In this document: in pieces, positions 37,696 to 63,970 of the stretch
Layout of the letters: each line of letters starts with the position of its first letter
Position numbering within the stretch: position 1 is the stretch's first letter
Made by a program: the position numbers and the translations under genes
Notes under the pieces: model-generated
Database searches by the model: none
What the model was told of the DNA's origin: nothing
Seen by the model: the letters and a program-made list of their open reading frames with translations, nothing else
Assembly: GCF_004027225.2 (NCBI RefSeq)
Contig: NW_022651109.1
Coordinates: 62,001-126,000 of the forward strand
Source: Strigops habroptila
Taxonomy: Eukaryota > Chordata > Aves > Psittaciformes > Psittacidae
Direction of reading: 5' to 3'
DNA: 64,000 nt

Positions 37696-37812
37696 TGACT
37701 CACTCCACCAAGGCCACAACCCACTTTCCACCTCCACTATAAAGGTGCCCAAGGCACCAGCTCCCAACTTCCCAACACACGGAGAACCGGCTCCGACCTT
37801 CTCCTCCATCAG
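37696..37812 (+). promoter_or_regulatory. Promoter and non-coding exon 1 of KLK-like B
   Basis: An AP-1-type TGACTCA at 37696-37702 and TATAAAG at 37738-37744 precede a leader exon that ends at CATCAG|GTGAGT (37812). The coding first exon starts at 38305. Confidence 0.75.
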
Positions 37813-38306
37813 GTGAGTCCCATCTCCATGAGCAGGATCATGGACGTTCTTCCAAGGGATGGATGCTCCAGGGGGTTTCTCCATCTCTTGGTGGCTCCAT
37901 GTGGTGGGTTGGGGTTGGATGGGTTTGGTGGGAACACTTTGTGGTAGATCAGTTGATATTGGATGTCCCAGTTGACCTCAGATGTCCCAGTTGATGTTGG
38001 GTGTCCCAGTTGACTTTGGATGCCCCAGTTGACCTCAGATGTCCCGTTTGGATGGGGACATGCTGCTTCTGGAGCTTGGGGTGGTGGCTTTGGTGCTGAA
38101 CTCAATCAAAGCGAGGTGGAGATGCAGGTCCAAGACGACCCCAAGGTCTATAAGGGCGAAGGTGCTCCAAACCACCACCAGCACCTTGGTCACGTTGCCT
38201 CCATCCCATGCTGGGGGTAGAAGAACATCGCTGAGGACCTTCTCCTTGGTACCAAGTGCTCCTGTGGGCCTCAGGGTTGATCCAATGTGGTTTCTCTGCC
38301 CCAGGA

Positions 38307-44399
<6,093 letters not shown>

Positions 44400-44531
44400 G
44401 GCCTCCATGGGCCACCCCAACAGGGTCTCAGCAGCTCTCTTCTTACTGGGGGAACTGGGAGCACTGGTGGCCTGAGACCTCCATGGGTCACCCCAATGGG
44501 TCCCCCAGCCCTTGGTGGGAACTGGAGGGGG

Positions 44532-44537
44532 AATAAA
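44532..44537 (+). terminator. Poly(A) signal of KLK-like B
   Basis: AATAAA lies 133 bases after the stop at 44397-44399. Confidence 0.85.
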
Positions 44538-44569
44538 GGAGGAGAGTCAAAGTGGAGCCATGGAGTCAA

Positions 44570-45095
44570 TGGGGGAACTGGGAGCACTGGGAGCACTGGG
44601 GGGCAATGGGAGCACTGGGGGGCAATGGGAACTGGGAGCACTGGGAGTACTGGGGGGCAATGGGAGCACTGGGGGGCAATGGGAGCAATGGGGGGCAATG
44701 GGAGCACTGGGGGGCAATGGGAACCGGGAGCACTGGGAGCACTGGGGGGCAATGGGAGCAATGGGGGGCAATGGGAAATGGGAGCACTGGGGAAGGGGCA
44801 ATGGGAAATGGGAACACTGGGAGCAATGGGGAGAATGGGAATTGGGGTGGAACTGGATTTGGGGGGACAGAGGGAACTGGGAGCACTGGGAACACTGGGA
44901 GCACTGAGGAGGGGGGCAGAAGGAACTGGGAGCACTGGGAGCAATGGGGGGCAATGGGAACCGGGAGCACTGGGGAAGGGGCAATGGGAAATGGGAGCAC
45001 TGGGAGCAATGGGGAGAATGGGAATTGGGGTGGAACTGGATTTGGGGGGACAGAGGGAACTGGGAGCACTGGGAGCACTGGGGGACACGGGGACA
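44570..45095 (+). repeat. GGGAGCACTGGGGGGCAATG repeat
   Basis: G-rich intergenic repeat with a larger internal block (GAATTGGGGTGGAACTGGAT) duplicated at about 44,830 and 45,020. It is followed by CACTGGGATGCACTGG-type repeats to about 45,430. Confidence 0.88.
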
Positions 45096-45429
45096 TCTCC
45101 ATTGGTGGCATCTCCAGCTGGTGCCCAACTGGTGCCCACTGGCCCAGGAGCCACCTCGAGGTGCCCAAACTGGTCACCCCAGTTCCCAGCAGGAGCTGGC
45201 AGGGGCTCAGGGTGGGAGGGGACACTGGAGGTCACTGGGGTGAACTGGGAGGCACTGGGGTGAACTGGGAGGCATTGGGAAGGATGGAAAAGGCACTGGG
45301 ATGCACTGGGATGAACTGGGAAGCACTAAGTACTGGCTGGCACTGGGAGGCACTGGTTGGCACTGGGAAGCACTGGTTGATACTGGTTGCACTGGGCTGT
45401 ACTGGTTGGCACTGGTGGGCACTGGGAGT

Positions 45430-46015
45430 CATTGATTGGCCAGTACCCGCCTCAACAGCCTCTTGATTGGCCCTTTCCTGCCCTGGCCGGCTCTGATTGG
45501 CCCGCAGCCACCCCAACAGCCTCTGATTGGCTCACACCTGCCCCAGCCGGCTCTGATTGGTCCATGCCCATTTCATCTGGCTCTGATTGGTCCGTGCTCA
45601 CCCCAGTGGGCTCTGTTTGACCTGTGGCCCACCCTGCCTGGCTCTGATTGGCCCAGGGCTGCTCTGTGGGCTCTGATTGGCCCGTGCCCACCCCAGTGGG
45701 TTCCAATTGACCCATGCCCACCCTGCCAGCTCTGATTGGCCCATCTGGCTCTGTTTGGCCAGCGCCCACCCTGGCCGGCTCTGATTGGCCCATTCCCACC
45801 TCAGGGGGCTCCAATTGGCCCATGGCCCACTGTGCCCGGCTCTGATTGGCCCGGGACCACCCTGGCGGACTCTGATTGGCCTGGACGGCTCTGATTAGCC
45901 TGTGCCCACCCCAGCCATCCATGATTGGCCCAGGGCTGCTCTGCCTGGCTCTGATTGGCCCGCACCCGCCCAGACGGGCTCTGATTGGCCCGTGGCTGCC
46001 CTAGCCGGCCGCCCT
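45430..46015 (+). promoter_or_regulatory. Array of 16 inverted CCAAT boxes upstream of KLK-like C
   Basis: Sixteen exact ATTGG pentamers, mostly inside GGCTCTGATTGGCCC, spaced about 35-40 bases apart, end about 45 bases before a TTTAAA element. GATTGG is the NF-Y core on the reverse strand. The array is a minisatellite in which each unit is a potential NF-Y site. Confidence 0.7.
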
Positions 46016-46056
46016 GGTTGGACCGCCCCGACCAGCCCAGGCGGGGCCCGGCTGGA

Positions 46057-46062
46057 TTTAAA
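46057..46062 (+). promoter_or_regulatory. TATA-like element of KLK-like C
   Basis: ATTTAAAGG at 46056 lies just before a short C/T-rich 5' leader and the ATG at 46163. Confidence 0.6.
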
Positions 46063-46162
46063 GGGGCCAGAGCCGGGTCCCCACCAGGTGCCGCTTCCTC
46101 CTCCTCTTCCTCCTCTTCCTCCTCTGCTTCCTCCTCTGCTTCCGCCTCTTCCTCCCACCGCC

Positions 46163-50607
<4,445 letters not shown>

Positions 50608-50702
50608 GCCACCAGCAGAAGGAAAGGTCTTCTCCTCCCACCCCGCGACCATCAGGTGTCTTCTTCTCCCTTCTCCCCTCCCCTATGGCACCTTCTTGAT
50701 GG

Positions 50703-50708
50703 AATAAA
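50703..50708 (+). terminator. Poly(A) signal of KLK-like C
   Basis: AATAAA lies 96 bases after the stop at 50605-50607. Confidence 0.85.
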
Positions 50709-50759
50709 GCCCTGTGAAACGTGGCCACCACCATGTGGGTCCACCAAGGACATGGAGGT

Positions 50760-51770
50760 CATAGGGGGAAGGAGGGGAGGACCGTGGTCACCATGAGCAT
50801 GGGGAGGAAACTGGGGGTTGGTGGCCATGGTGGACAACTTGTGGTCATGGATGTTTGATGCTGGTGGCCATGGTGGCAACCTGGAAGCCCATATGTGGTG
50901 TTGGTGGCCACGGTGGACAACTCATGGCTGTAAGGATCTGGTGCTGGTGGCCATAGTAGACAACTCATGGCCATAGGGATGTAGTGCTGGTGGCCATGGT
51001 GGCAACCTCCAACCATCTATCTAGTGCTGGTGGCCATGGTGGACAACTCATGGCCATAGGGATCTGATGCTGGTGGCCATGGTGGCAACCTGCAACCACA
51101 TATCTCCAATACCCACCTCCACAACCCAACATCACCCATCCCACTATCTCCATAACCCACCATCTCCATACCCCACCTAAATAACTCCATAACCCACCAT
51201 CTCCATAACCCACCACCTCCATATCCCACTATCTCCATACCCCACCTCCATCACCCACCATCTCCATATGCCACCTCCATAACTCCATAATCCATCTCCA
51301 TAACCCACCATCTCCATATCCCACCTCCATAACTCCATAATCCATCTCCATAATCCATCTCCATCACCCACCATCTCCATCACCCACCATCTCCATATCC
51401 CACCTCCATAACTCCATAACCCACCATCTCCATAACCCACCACCTCCATATCCCACCTCCATAACTCCATAACCCACCATCTCCATAACCCACCTCCATA
51501 TCCCACCATCTCCATATCCCACCTCCATATCCCACCATCTCCATATCCCACCTCCATAACTCCACCATCTCCATCACCCACCATCTCCATATCCCACCTC
51601 CATATCCCACCATCTCCATATTTCACCTCCATAACTCCATAACTCCATAACCCATCACCTCTATAACCCACTTCCATGACCCACCTCCATGACCCACCAT
51701 CTCCATATCCCACCTCCATAACTCCACCTCCCACCACCTCCATATCCCACCTCCACCCCCCCCCACCTCT
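50760..51770 (+). repeat. Two intergenic repeats: GGTGGCCATGGTGG and CCATCTCCATAACCCAC
   Basis: Units with GTGCTGGTGGCCATGGTGG fill 50,800-51,090. Units of CACCATCTCCATATCCCAC and CTCCATAACTCCATAACC fill 51,110-51,750. No gene is seen. Confidence 0.88.
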
Positions 51771-51936
51771 AACCCCTCCCCATCTCCTCCCACCTCCTCC
51801 CCTCCATCCACCACCTCCTCCGAGGTGAGGCAAGTCCAGGCGGTGCCGGTGAAGCTCCAAAGGGATTAAGGGAGCGTCTGGGCGCCCATCGGACGCCTCC
51901 AGCTCAGCCCCGGGGTGGGACGTGCCCCGACGCCCT

Positions 51937-51942
51937 TATAAA
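51937..51942 (+). promoter_or_regulatory. TATA box, probable promoter of KLK-like D
   Basis: CCCTTATAAAACCCATTGG at about 51,933 follows a unique CpG-containing segment starting near 51,830. The ATG exon of gene D starts at 54171, so a non-coding first exon is expected near 51,965-52,090; its donor could not be fixed. Confidence 0.55.
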
Positions 51943-52259
51943 ACCCATTGGGTGCTCACGTGGGGTGGGACGGGCACCCAAAGGTGGCCACCGAGCCAAG
52001 GAGACGCCGCTGCCACCACCAAGGTCTTCGCCCCACCGCTGGCCACCAAGGAGGACAAGGGCGAGGGGCACGGCCCCCGGCCCCCGCTGGGGCACAGTGG
52101 GGACCCACAGAGAGGTTTGATGGTGGTGGTGGTGGTGGTGGGCAATGGGGTTCCATCACGAGGAGGTTGTGGGTTGGGGTTGCTGCTTGGAGCGTGGTTC
52201 GTTCCTGGTCTTCTTCTGGTCTTCTTGGATGAAGGTGGAGGGGTTTAGTCACTGTCCAA

Positions 52260-53660
52260 GTGTCCTTCTGCATGTTTGATCCATCTCTGATCTCCATCCT
52301 TCCTCCTTCTCCAGGTTTGATCCATCTCCAATCTCCTTCTTTCCCTGCTCTCCATGTCTCCTCCTTCCTCTATCTCCATCCTTCCCTGTTGTTCATGTTT
52401 CCTCCATCGTCCGTCTCCATCCTTCCTTCCCCTCCATGTTTCCTCCATCCCCATCTCCATCCTTCCTCCTTCTCCATTCTCATCTCCATCCCTCCCTCTT
52501 CTCCATGATTCCTCCATCTTCCATCTCCATCCTTGCTTCTCCTCCATGTTTCCTTCATCCCCATCTCCACCCTTCCCTGTTCTCCATGTTTCCTTCATCC
52601 CCATCTCCACCCTTCCCTGTTCTCCATGTGTCCTCCTTCCTCCATCTCCATCCCTTCCTGTTCTCCATGTTTCCTCCATCCTTATGTCTGTCCTTCCTTC
52701 TCCTCCATGTTTCCTCCATCCCTATCTCCATCCCTCCCTGTTCTCCATGTCTCCTTCTTTCTTTCTATCTCCATCCTTCCTCCATTTCCATCCTTATCTC
52801 CATTCTTCCGTTCTCCATGTTTCCTCCTTCCTCATCTTCATCCTTCCTTCTCCTGTTTCCTTCTTCCTCCATCTCCATCCTTTCTTCTCCTCCATGTTTC
52901 CTCCACCCCTATCTCCATCTTTCCCTCTTCTCCACATCTCCTTCCATCTCCATCCCTCCTCCATCTCCACCCTTATTTCCATCCCTCCCTCTTCTCCATC
53001 CATGTTCCTCCATCCTCCATCTCCATCCTTCCTCCTCCATCCATGATCTCCAACCCCTCCCCGTCCTCCTCCAACCCCTCCATAGGGCCCTCCCCAACCC
53101 ATCTCCATGGTCCCCACCATGGGGCCCACCACGGGGCCCACCACCCATCTCCATGGGGAGCAAGGAACCTGCGCCCCATGGGCCCCATTTCCTTTATCTA
53201 TGGGGCCCATGGCACATGGCCACAGGGAGTGGTGACCCACACCCATGGGTGGCTCCAACCCATGGCCATGGGAACCGTGACCCACAGTCACGTGGAGCTT
53301 TGACCCACTTCTATGGGGCCCACAAACCTTCTCCATGGGGAGCAATGACCCACTGCTGTGAGGAAGCAGCACCCATGGCCATGGGTGCCTCCAACCCATG
53401 GCCATGAGGATCCATGACCCACGTCCATGGGGAGCAATGACCCACGTCCATGAGGATCCATGGGGAGCAATGACCCACGCCCATGAGGATCCGTGGGGAG
53501 CAATGACCCATGTCTTTGAGGATCCATGGGGAGCAATGACCCACGTCCATGAGGATCCATGACCCATGTCCATGGGTACCTCCAACCCACGTCCGTGAGG
53601 ATCCATGATCCATGTCCATGGGTACCTCCAACCCATGGGAACCCCTGACTCAGACCCATG
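52260..53660 (+). repeat. CTCCATGTTTCCTCC and CCACGTCCATGAGGATCC repeats upstream of KLK-like D
   Basis: C/T-rich units (CCTCCATCTCCATCCTTCC, CTCCATGTTTCCTCC) fill 52,260-53,060. A second family (GGGGAGCAATGACCCACGTC, CATGAGGATCCATG) fills 53,280-53,650. Confidence 0.87.
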
Positions 53661-54181
53661 GACAACCCCAACCCTCAACCATGGCCACCAACCCCCCATG
53701 TCCTTCCAACCCCTTCCCCATGTCCATAGAGGAGACGACACCCCCCATCCAAAGCTATCTCCAGCCCCACCCCCTTGAAGACCCATTGGGCCACCACGTC
53801 CCCTATCTCCATAGCCCCACCAGCTCCATCCCATGGGAGGCATCCAAGGGCAGAGTGAGGTTCTGGGAGGTCAATGGCCTGGAGACAAGGAGGGGGAAGG
53901 TGGAGGACTTGGTGGAACCCATAATTACGTGGCCTCATTAAGGATGACTCTGCTGGTTGCTCCTATGGGCCCATGATGTCACCCATTGCAACAGCTTGAT
54001 GGCAATGACGGGGCCAATGGGGTGGAGGTGGTGGGGTGGGATGATGGACACCCCATCTTGCTCTAAGACCCCCCCAAAACCTCCATCTATGGGGGTCCTT
54101 ATGGACCATCTCATCTTCTCCTGGGGGCAAAACCCCCATGGGGGGGGCATCTAACAGCTTTGCCCCACAGCGACCACAGCA

Positions 54182-58731
<4,550 letters not shown>

Positions 58732-58844
58732 GGGGACCTCCTCAACCAGCTCCACACGCCATACAGGGGGGAGGTCAGAGGACCACGGGGCCACCAGAAG
58801 CTGTGGGTGAAGCTGGTGAGATGTGGGGTGGGAAGACACCAGAA

Positions 58845-58850
58845 ATTAAA
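58845..58850 (+). terminator. Poly(A) signal (ATTAAA) of KLK-like D
   Basis: ATTAAA, the commonest variant signal, lies 113 bases after the stop at 58729-58731. The other genes of the cluster use AATAAA. Confidence 0.75.
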
Positions 58851-59079
58851 GCCTTTGTGATGGTCGCTTTGGTCCTTTCAACCTCCCGTTAGATGAGAAG
58901 ATCAAGCCCAACGTGGTGCTGTGGTCGCCCCCCATGGCCCCAGTGACCAGTGGTGGTGGTGGTTGTGGGCTTCATGGTGGGGTCACCACCAGCTTTCCAA
59001 CCCTGGTCTCCTCATCCATCATCTCTGATGGGTTGTGGTGGCACCAAGGACATGGTGGTCGACAAAGGGTCTTCAAGCC

Positions 59080-59360
59080 AGAGAGAGGGTGGTCAACTCA
59101 AGCGGGGTCTATCTACCAGGAGGTGCCCAATAGGAGAAGCACCCAACAAGGGTCAGCCAATGAGGGTCAATGGTGGTTGGTCAACCCAATGAGGTTCAAC
59201 CAATCAATGGTGCTTGGTCAACCCAATGAGGCTCAACCAATCAATGGTGGTTGGTCAACCCAATGAAGGTCAACCAACCAATGGTCAACCCAATGAGGTT
59301 CAACCAATCAATGGTGCTTGGTCAACCCAATGAGGGTCACCCAACTCATGGTGGTTGCTT
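59080..59360 (+). repeat. GGTCAACCCAATGAGG repeat
   Basis: Six to seven copies of CAATCAATGGTGGTTGGTCA and related units. Confidence 0.85.
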
Positions 59361-59519
59361 GGTCAACCCAATGTCCACCAGGTTCTTCTGAGGCTGGTGG
59401 CCACTTGGTTGCCTTCTCCTCCCCCCCCATAGGTGGTGCTGGAGGGGTCACGTCTCCATCCTGCCCCACATGGGGGTCTCCTGAGGTGGGCCCCATAGAG
59501 ATGGTCAGGGAGAAGACGT

Positions 59520-60080
59520 CGCCATTGGTCGAGCTCTTCTCAAGTCCCACCTGCCTCAAAGAGGGGCCACGCCATTGGTTGAGCTCTTCTCAAGACCTAC
59601 TCGCCCCAAAGTGCTTCCACACCATTGGTTGAGCTCCTCCTAAGTCCCGCCCACCCCAAACTGGAGCCACCTCATTGGCTGAGCTCCTCCTAAGTCCCAC
59701 CTATGTCAACTTGGAGCCACGCCATTGGTTGAGCTCCTCTTAAGTCCCACCCACCTCAACTTGAAGCCACCCCATTGGCTCGACTCCTCCTAAGTCCAAC
59801 CCACCTCAAAGCCCACCATTGGTTGGGCTCTTCCCAAGACCTACTCAACCCAAAGTGCTTCCACGCCATTGGTTGAGCTCCTCCGAAGTCCCACCCACCC
59901 CAAAGTGGGGCCACGCCATTGGTTGAGCCCTGTCCAAGACCAACTCAGCCTAAATGGGGTCCACGCCATTGGCTGGGCTCCTCTTAAGTCCCACCCACCT
60001 CAACTTGGAGCCACCCCATTGGCCGCTGGTCCTGCCCCAATGCGGGGGGCGGAGCTTCCTCATCGCCAGCCAATCACAGC
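59520..60080 (+). promoter_or_regulatory. Array of about 12 CCATTGG boxes upstream of KLK-like E
   Basis: A unit of about 57 bp with CCACGCCATTGGTTGAGCTC and TAAGTCCCACCCACC repeats through 59,520-60,030. Each copy has an inverted CCAAT (ATTGG), and one forward CCAATCACAG follows at about 60,070. The array lies 0.8-1.3 kb before the ATG of gene E. Confidence 0.6.
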
Positions 60081-60189
60081 CCAGGCTCGTGTGCCCTTGC
60101 TGAGGCCCCTAAAGCCTCATTAGCGTTAATGAGCCATCCCATAATAGGCGCCCGGCCCCACACCCAGGGCGAGGCCTTAATCCAACCTT

Positions 60190-60720
60190 AATGGGGCAGC
60201 ACCCGCCCCACACGTCGCCCCATAGATAGACACAGGGACCTGCTTTGACCCATAGATGGACCATGGGGACCTTCTTCACCCCATAGATAGACACAGAGAC
60301 CTGCTTAGACCCATAGATGGACCACGGGGACCTCCTTCACCCCATAGATAGACACAGGGACCCACTTCACCCCATTGTCACCCCATAACTGACCCCTATG
60401 GCCTCCTCTTTGTCACCTCATCATCAACCCCATTATCACCCCATTGTCACCCCATAACTGTCCCCTATGATTCCCCCTATGGGACCCCTTTGTTGCCCCC
60501 ATGTGTGTCCCCCCCCCCCATAGCCACCCCATTGTCACCCCATAACTAATCCCATTGTCACCCCCATGACCCCCCCCATTATTACCCCACGGCCACCCCA
60601 TTGTCACCCCATTATCACCCTATAACCAGCCCCATTGTCACCCAATAACCCCCCTATGGCCACCCCTTTGTCACCCCATAACCAACCCCATTGCCCCCCC
60701 CAAGTGACAGGGTGGGGGAG
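60190..60720 (+). repeat. CCCATAGATGGACCATGGGG and CCCCATTGTCACCCCATAAC repeats
   Basis: Two short-unit families fill the spacer before gene E. The second is C-rich and runs to about 60,700. Confidence 0.85.
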
Positions 60721-60853
60721 GGGTGGGAACACGCCACCTGCCCCCCCCGTCCCCCCCCCCCTTCTCAGGGTCTCATTAACGAGCCCCGTTAATCATTAAC
60801 CGGAGCCTTGATGAGCCTCGGGGGGGCCCCGACCCCCCCCCCCCGGACCCGCC

Positions 60854-63800
60854 ATGGTCGCGCCCGGACCCCCCCCCCCGGTGCTGCTGCTGCTGCTGCT
60901 GCTGCCCATGGGGGTGCCCGGTGAGGGGGGGCCTTTGGGTGCCATATGGGGGGCCTTTGGGTGCCATATGGGGGGTTATGGGGGGCCTTTGGGTGCCATA
61001 TGGGGGGTTATGGGGGCCTTTGGGTGCCATATGGGGGGTTATGGGGGCCTTTGGGTGCCATATGGGGGTTATGGGGGGCCTTTGGGTGCCATATGGGGGG
61101 TTATGGGGGTCTTTGGATGCCATATGGGGGGTTATGGGGGCCTTTGGGTGCCATATGGGGGGTTATGGGGTTCCATATGGGGGGTTATGGGGGGCCTTTG
61201 GGTGCCATATGGGGGGTTATGGGGTTCCATATGGGGGGTTATGGGGGGCCTTTGGGTGCCATATGGGGGGTTATGGGGGCCTTTGGGTGCCATATGGGGG
61301 TTATGGGGGGCCTTTGGGTGCCATATGGGGGGTTATGGGGGCCTTTGGGTGCCATATGGGGGGTTATGGGGGGTCTTTGGGTGCCATATGGGGGGTTATG
61401 GGGGCCTTTGGGTGCCATATGGGGGGTTATGGGGGTCTTTGGGTGCAATATGGGGGTTATGGGGGGGTCTTTGGGTGCCATATGGGGGGTTATGGGGGTC
61501 TTTGGGTGCCATATGGGGGGTTATGGGGGGTCTTTGGGTGCCATATGGGGGGTTATGGGGGCCTTTGGGTGCCATATGGGGGGTTATGGGGGTCTTTGGG
61601 TGCAATATGGGGGTTATGGGGGGGTCTTTGGGTGCCATATGGGGGGTTATGGGGGGTCTTTGGGTGCCATATGGGGGGTTATGGGGGCCTTTGGGTGCCA
61701 TATGGGGGGTTATGGGGGTCTTTGGGTGCAATATGGGGGTTATGGGGGGGTCTTTGGGTGCCATATGGGGGGTTATGGGGGTCTTTGGGTGCAATATGGG
61801 GGGTTATGGGGGCCTTTGGGTGCTATATGGGGGGTTATGGGGGCCTTTGGGTGCCATATGGGGGGTTATGGGGGGTCTTTGGGTTCCATATGGGGGGTTA
61901 TGGGGGCCTTTGGGTGCCATATGGGGGGTTATGGGGGCCTTTGGGTGCCATATGGGGGATTATGGGGGTCCATTGGGTGCCACATGGGGGTTAGGGGGGT
62001 CCTTTGGGTGCCATATGGGAGGTTATGGAGGTCCCATTGTGGGTTTGGGGGGGGGTCCAGGGTGGGGCTTGGGGTGCAGGGGGGTCATTTGGGTGCTCTG
62101 TGGCTGTGTTGGGAGTTATGGGGGGTCCCTGGGGGGGGACAGAGGGGATCTAAGGGGTCCTTTGGGTGCTATATGGGGGGGGGTTGGGTGCCTCATGGGG
62201 GGCTTGGGGGGTCCTTGGGGTCCCAATGTGGGGTTTGGGGGGTCCCATGTTGGGTTATGGGATGCCCCATAGTGGGTTATGGGGTGTCCCCCCCCCCCAT
62301 CACCCCCTTTAAATGAGCCCGTCCATGCGTGTCCCCCCCCCAGCCCATCAATGGGGCGGCCGCATCCTGGGGGGCAGCTCGTGCCCGCAGGGGGGCCACG
62401 AGGGCCTCGTGCTGCTGCTGCACTTTGGCTCCGCCTACTGCGGGGGGGCGCTGCTGGGGCCCGAGTGGGTGCTGAGCGCCGCCCATTGCGAGGCCAGGTC
62501 AGGGGGGCAACGGGGGCAACGGGGGCAATGGGGGCAACGGGGGTGATGGGGGCAATGGGGGCAATGGGGACAAGGGGGGCAATGGGGGGAATGGGGGGAA
62601 TGGGGCAATGGGGGTAATGGGGGGTAATGGGGGCAATGGGGGTAATGGGGCAATGGGGGGAATGGGGGTGATGGGGGCAATGGGGGGAATGGGGGCAATG
62701 GGGGTAATGGGGCAATGGGGGTAATGGGGGGTAATGGGGGCAATGGGGGTAATGGGGCAATGGGGGCAATGGGGGGAATGGGGGTAATGGGGGTAATGGG
62801 GCAATGGGGGCAATGGGGGGAATGGGGGCAATGGGGTAATGGGGCAATGGGGGTAATGGGGGCAATGGGGGCAATGGGGGCAATGGGGCAATGGGGGGAA
62901 TGGGGGGAATGGGGGGCAATGGGGGTAATGGGGGGAATGGGGGTAATGGGGGCAATGGGGGTAATGGGGGTAATGGGGGGATGGGGGGAATGGGGGTAAT
63001 GGGGGGAATGGGGGGAATGGGGGCAATGAGTCAATGGGAGCGATGGGGGCAATGGGGGTAATGTGGGAAATGGGGGCAATGGGGGCAACGGGGGCAATGG
63101 GGGGAATGGGGACAATGGGGGTAATGGAGGGGAATGGGGCAATGGGTCAATGGGGGGAATGGGGGTAATGGGGGGTAATGGGGGCAATGGGGGGAATGGG
63201 GTCAATGGAGGCAATGGGGGCAACGGGGGCAATGGGGGTAATGGGGGGAATAGGGGGCAATGGGGGGAATGGGGGGTAAAGGGGGCAATGGGGGCAATGG
63301 GGGGAATGGGGGGAATGGGGGCAATGGGTTAATGGGGGGTAATGGGGCAATGGGTTAATGGGGGGTAATGGGGCAATGGGGGTAATGGGGGCAATGGGGG
63401 CAATGGGGGGCAATGGGGGCAATGGGGCTACACTGGGAGGGGATTGGGAGGGCAAGTGGGGTCCCTCCATGCCCACGTCCCACCACAACCCCATCCCCAG
63501 GAGATGCCACCACGTCCCCTCCATGTCCCCACGTCCCTCCAGGGACCACATCCAGGTCCACCTCCCACCACGTCCATCACGTCCCCCCATGCCCATGTCC
63601 CCCCCCAACCATGTCCCCCCCCCAACCATGTCCCCCCCAACCATGTCCCCCCCCAACCATGTCCCCCCCCACAACCATGTCCCCCCCCACAACCATGTCC
63701 CCCCATGTCCCTCCAGCAACATCCAGGTCCTGGCGGGTGCCCACAGCCTGGCGTCCCCCTCGGGCCAGGAGGAGTTCTCGGTGGCCGTGGCCACCGTTGT

Positions 63801-63970
63801 CCACCCCGGCTTCAGTGACTCCAGCTACGCCCATGACCTGATGCTGCTGCGCCTGGAGCCACCGTTGAGCAGCTCCAGCTCCATCCAACCCTTTGTCCTA
63901 CCTGAGGCCCCAGTGGCCACCGGGGCCAACTGCACCGTCATGGGCTGGGGCACCACCACCAGCCCCGAGG
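60854..63970 (+). CDS. KLK-like serine protease E (3' end outside window)
   Basis: Exons 60854-60920, 62344-62497 and 63717-63970 join with phases I-II-I. Exons 4 and 5 (with Asp189 and Ser195) should lie beyond 64,000. The signal peptide has a run of leucines encoded by CTG triplets. The propeptide ends HQWGGR before ILGGSSC, so tryptic activation is expected. His57 is in LSAAHC and Asp102 in AHDLMLLRL. Compared with A to D it lacks the Cys equivalent to Cys128 (LPEAPVATGANC has only the second cysteine), so the 128-232 disulphide should be absent. It is more GC-rich and more diverged than its neighbours. A polypyrimidine tract and AG at 60767-60768 suggest a preceding non-coding exon. Confidence 0.85.
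60925..62010 (+). repeat. 31-bp minisatellite in intron 1 of KLK-like E
   Basis: About 34 copies of a unit of about 31 bp made of GCCTTTGGGTGCCATATGGG and GGGTTATGGG, varying mainly in G-run length. All plus-strand frames are open over long distances. Confidence 0.95.
62500..63430 (+). repeat. CAATGGGGG/TAATGGGGG repeat in intron 2 of KLK-like E
   Basis: About 930 bases of 8-10-bp units (GGGGGCAAT, GGGGGTAAT, GGGGGGAAT): strongly G-rich on the coding strand with four-G runs every unit. A CCAACCATGTCCCCCCC repeat follows at 63,590-63,700. Confidence 0.93.

Noticed and set aside
51177-51860. 227-residue Gly/Trp/Met-rich minus-strand frame
   Set aside because: Readout of the CCATCTCCATAACCCAC repeat; no domain or splice support.
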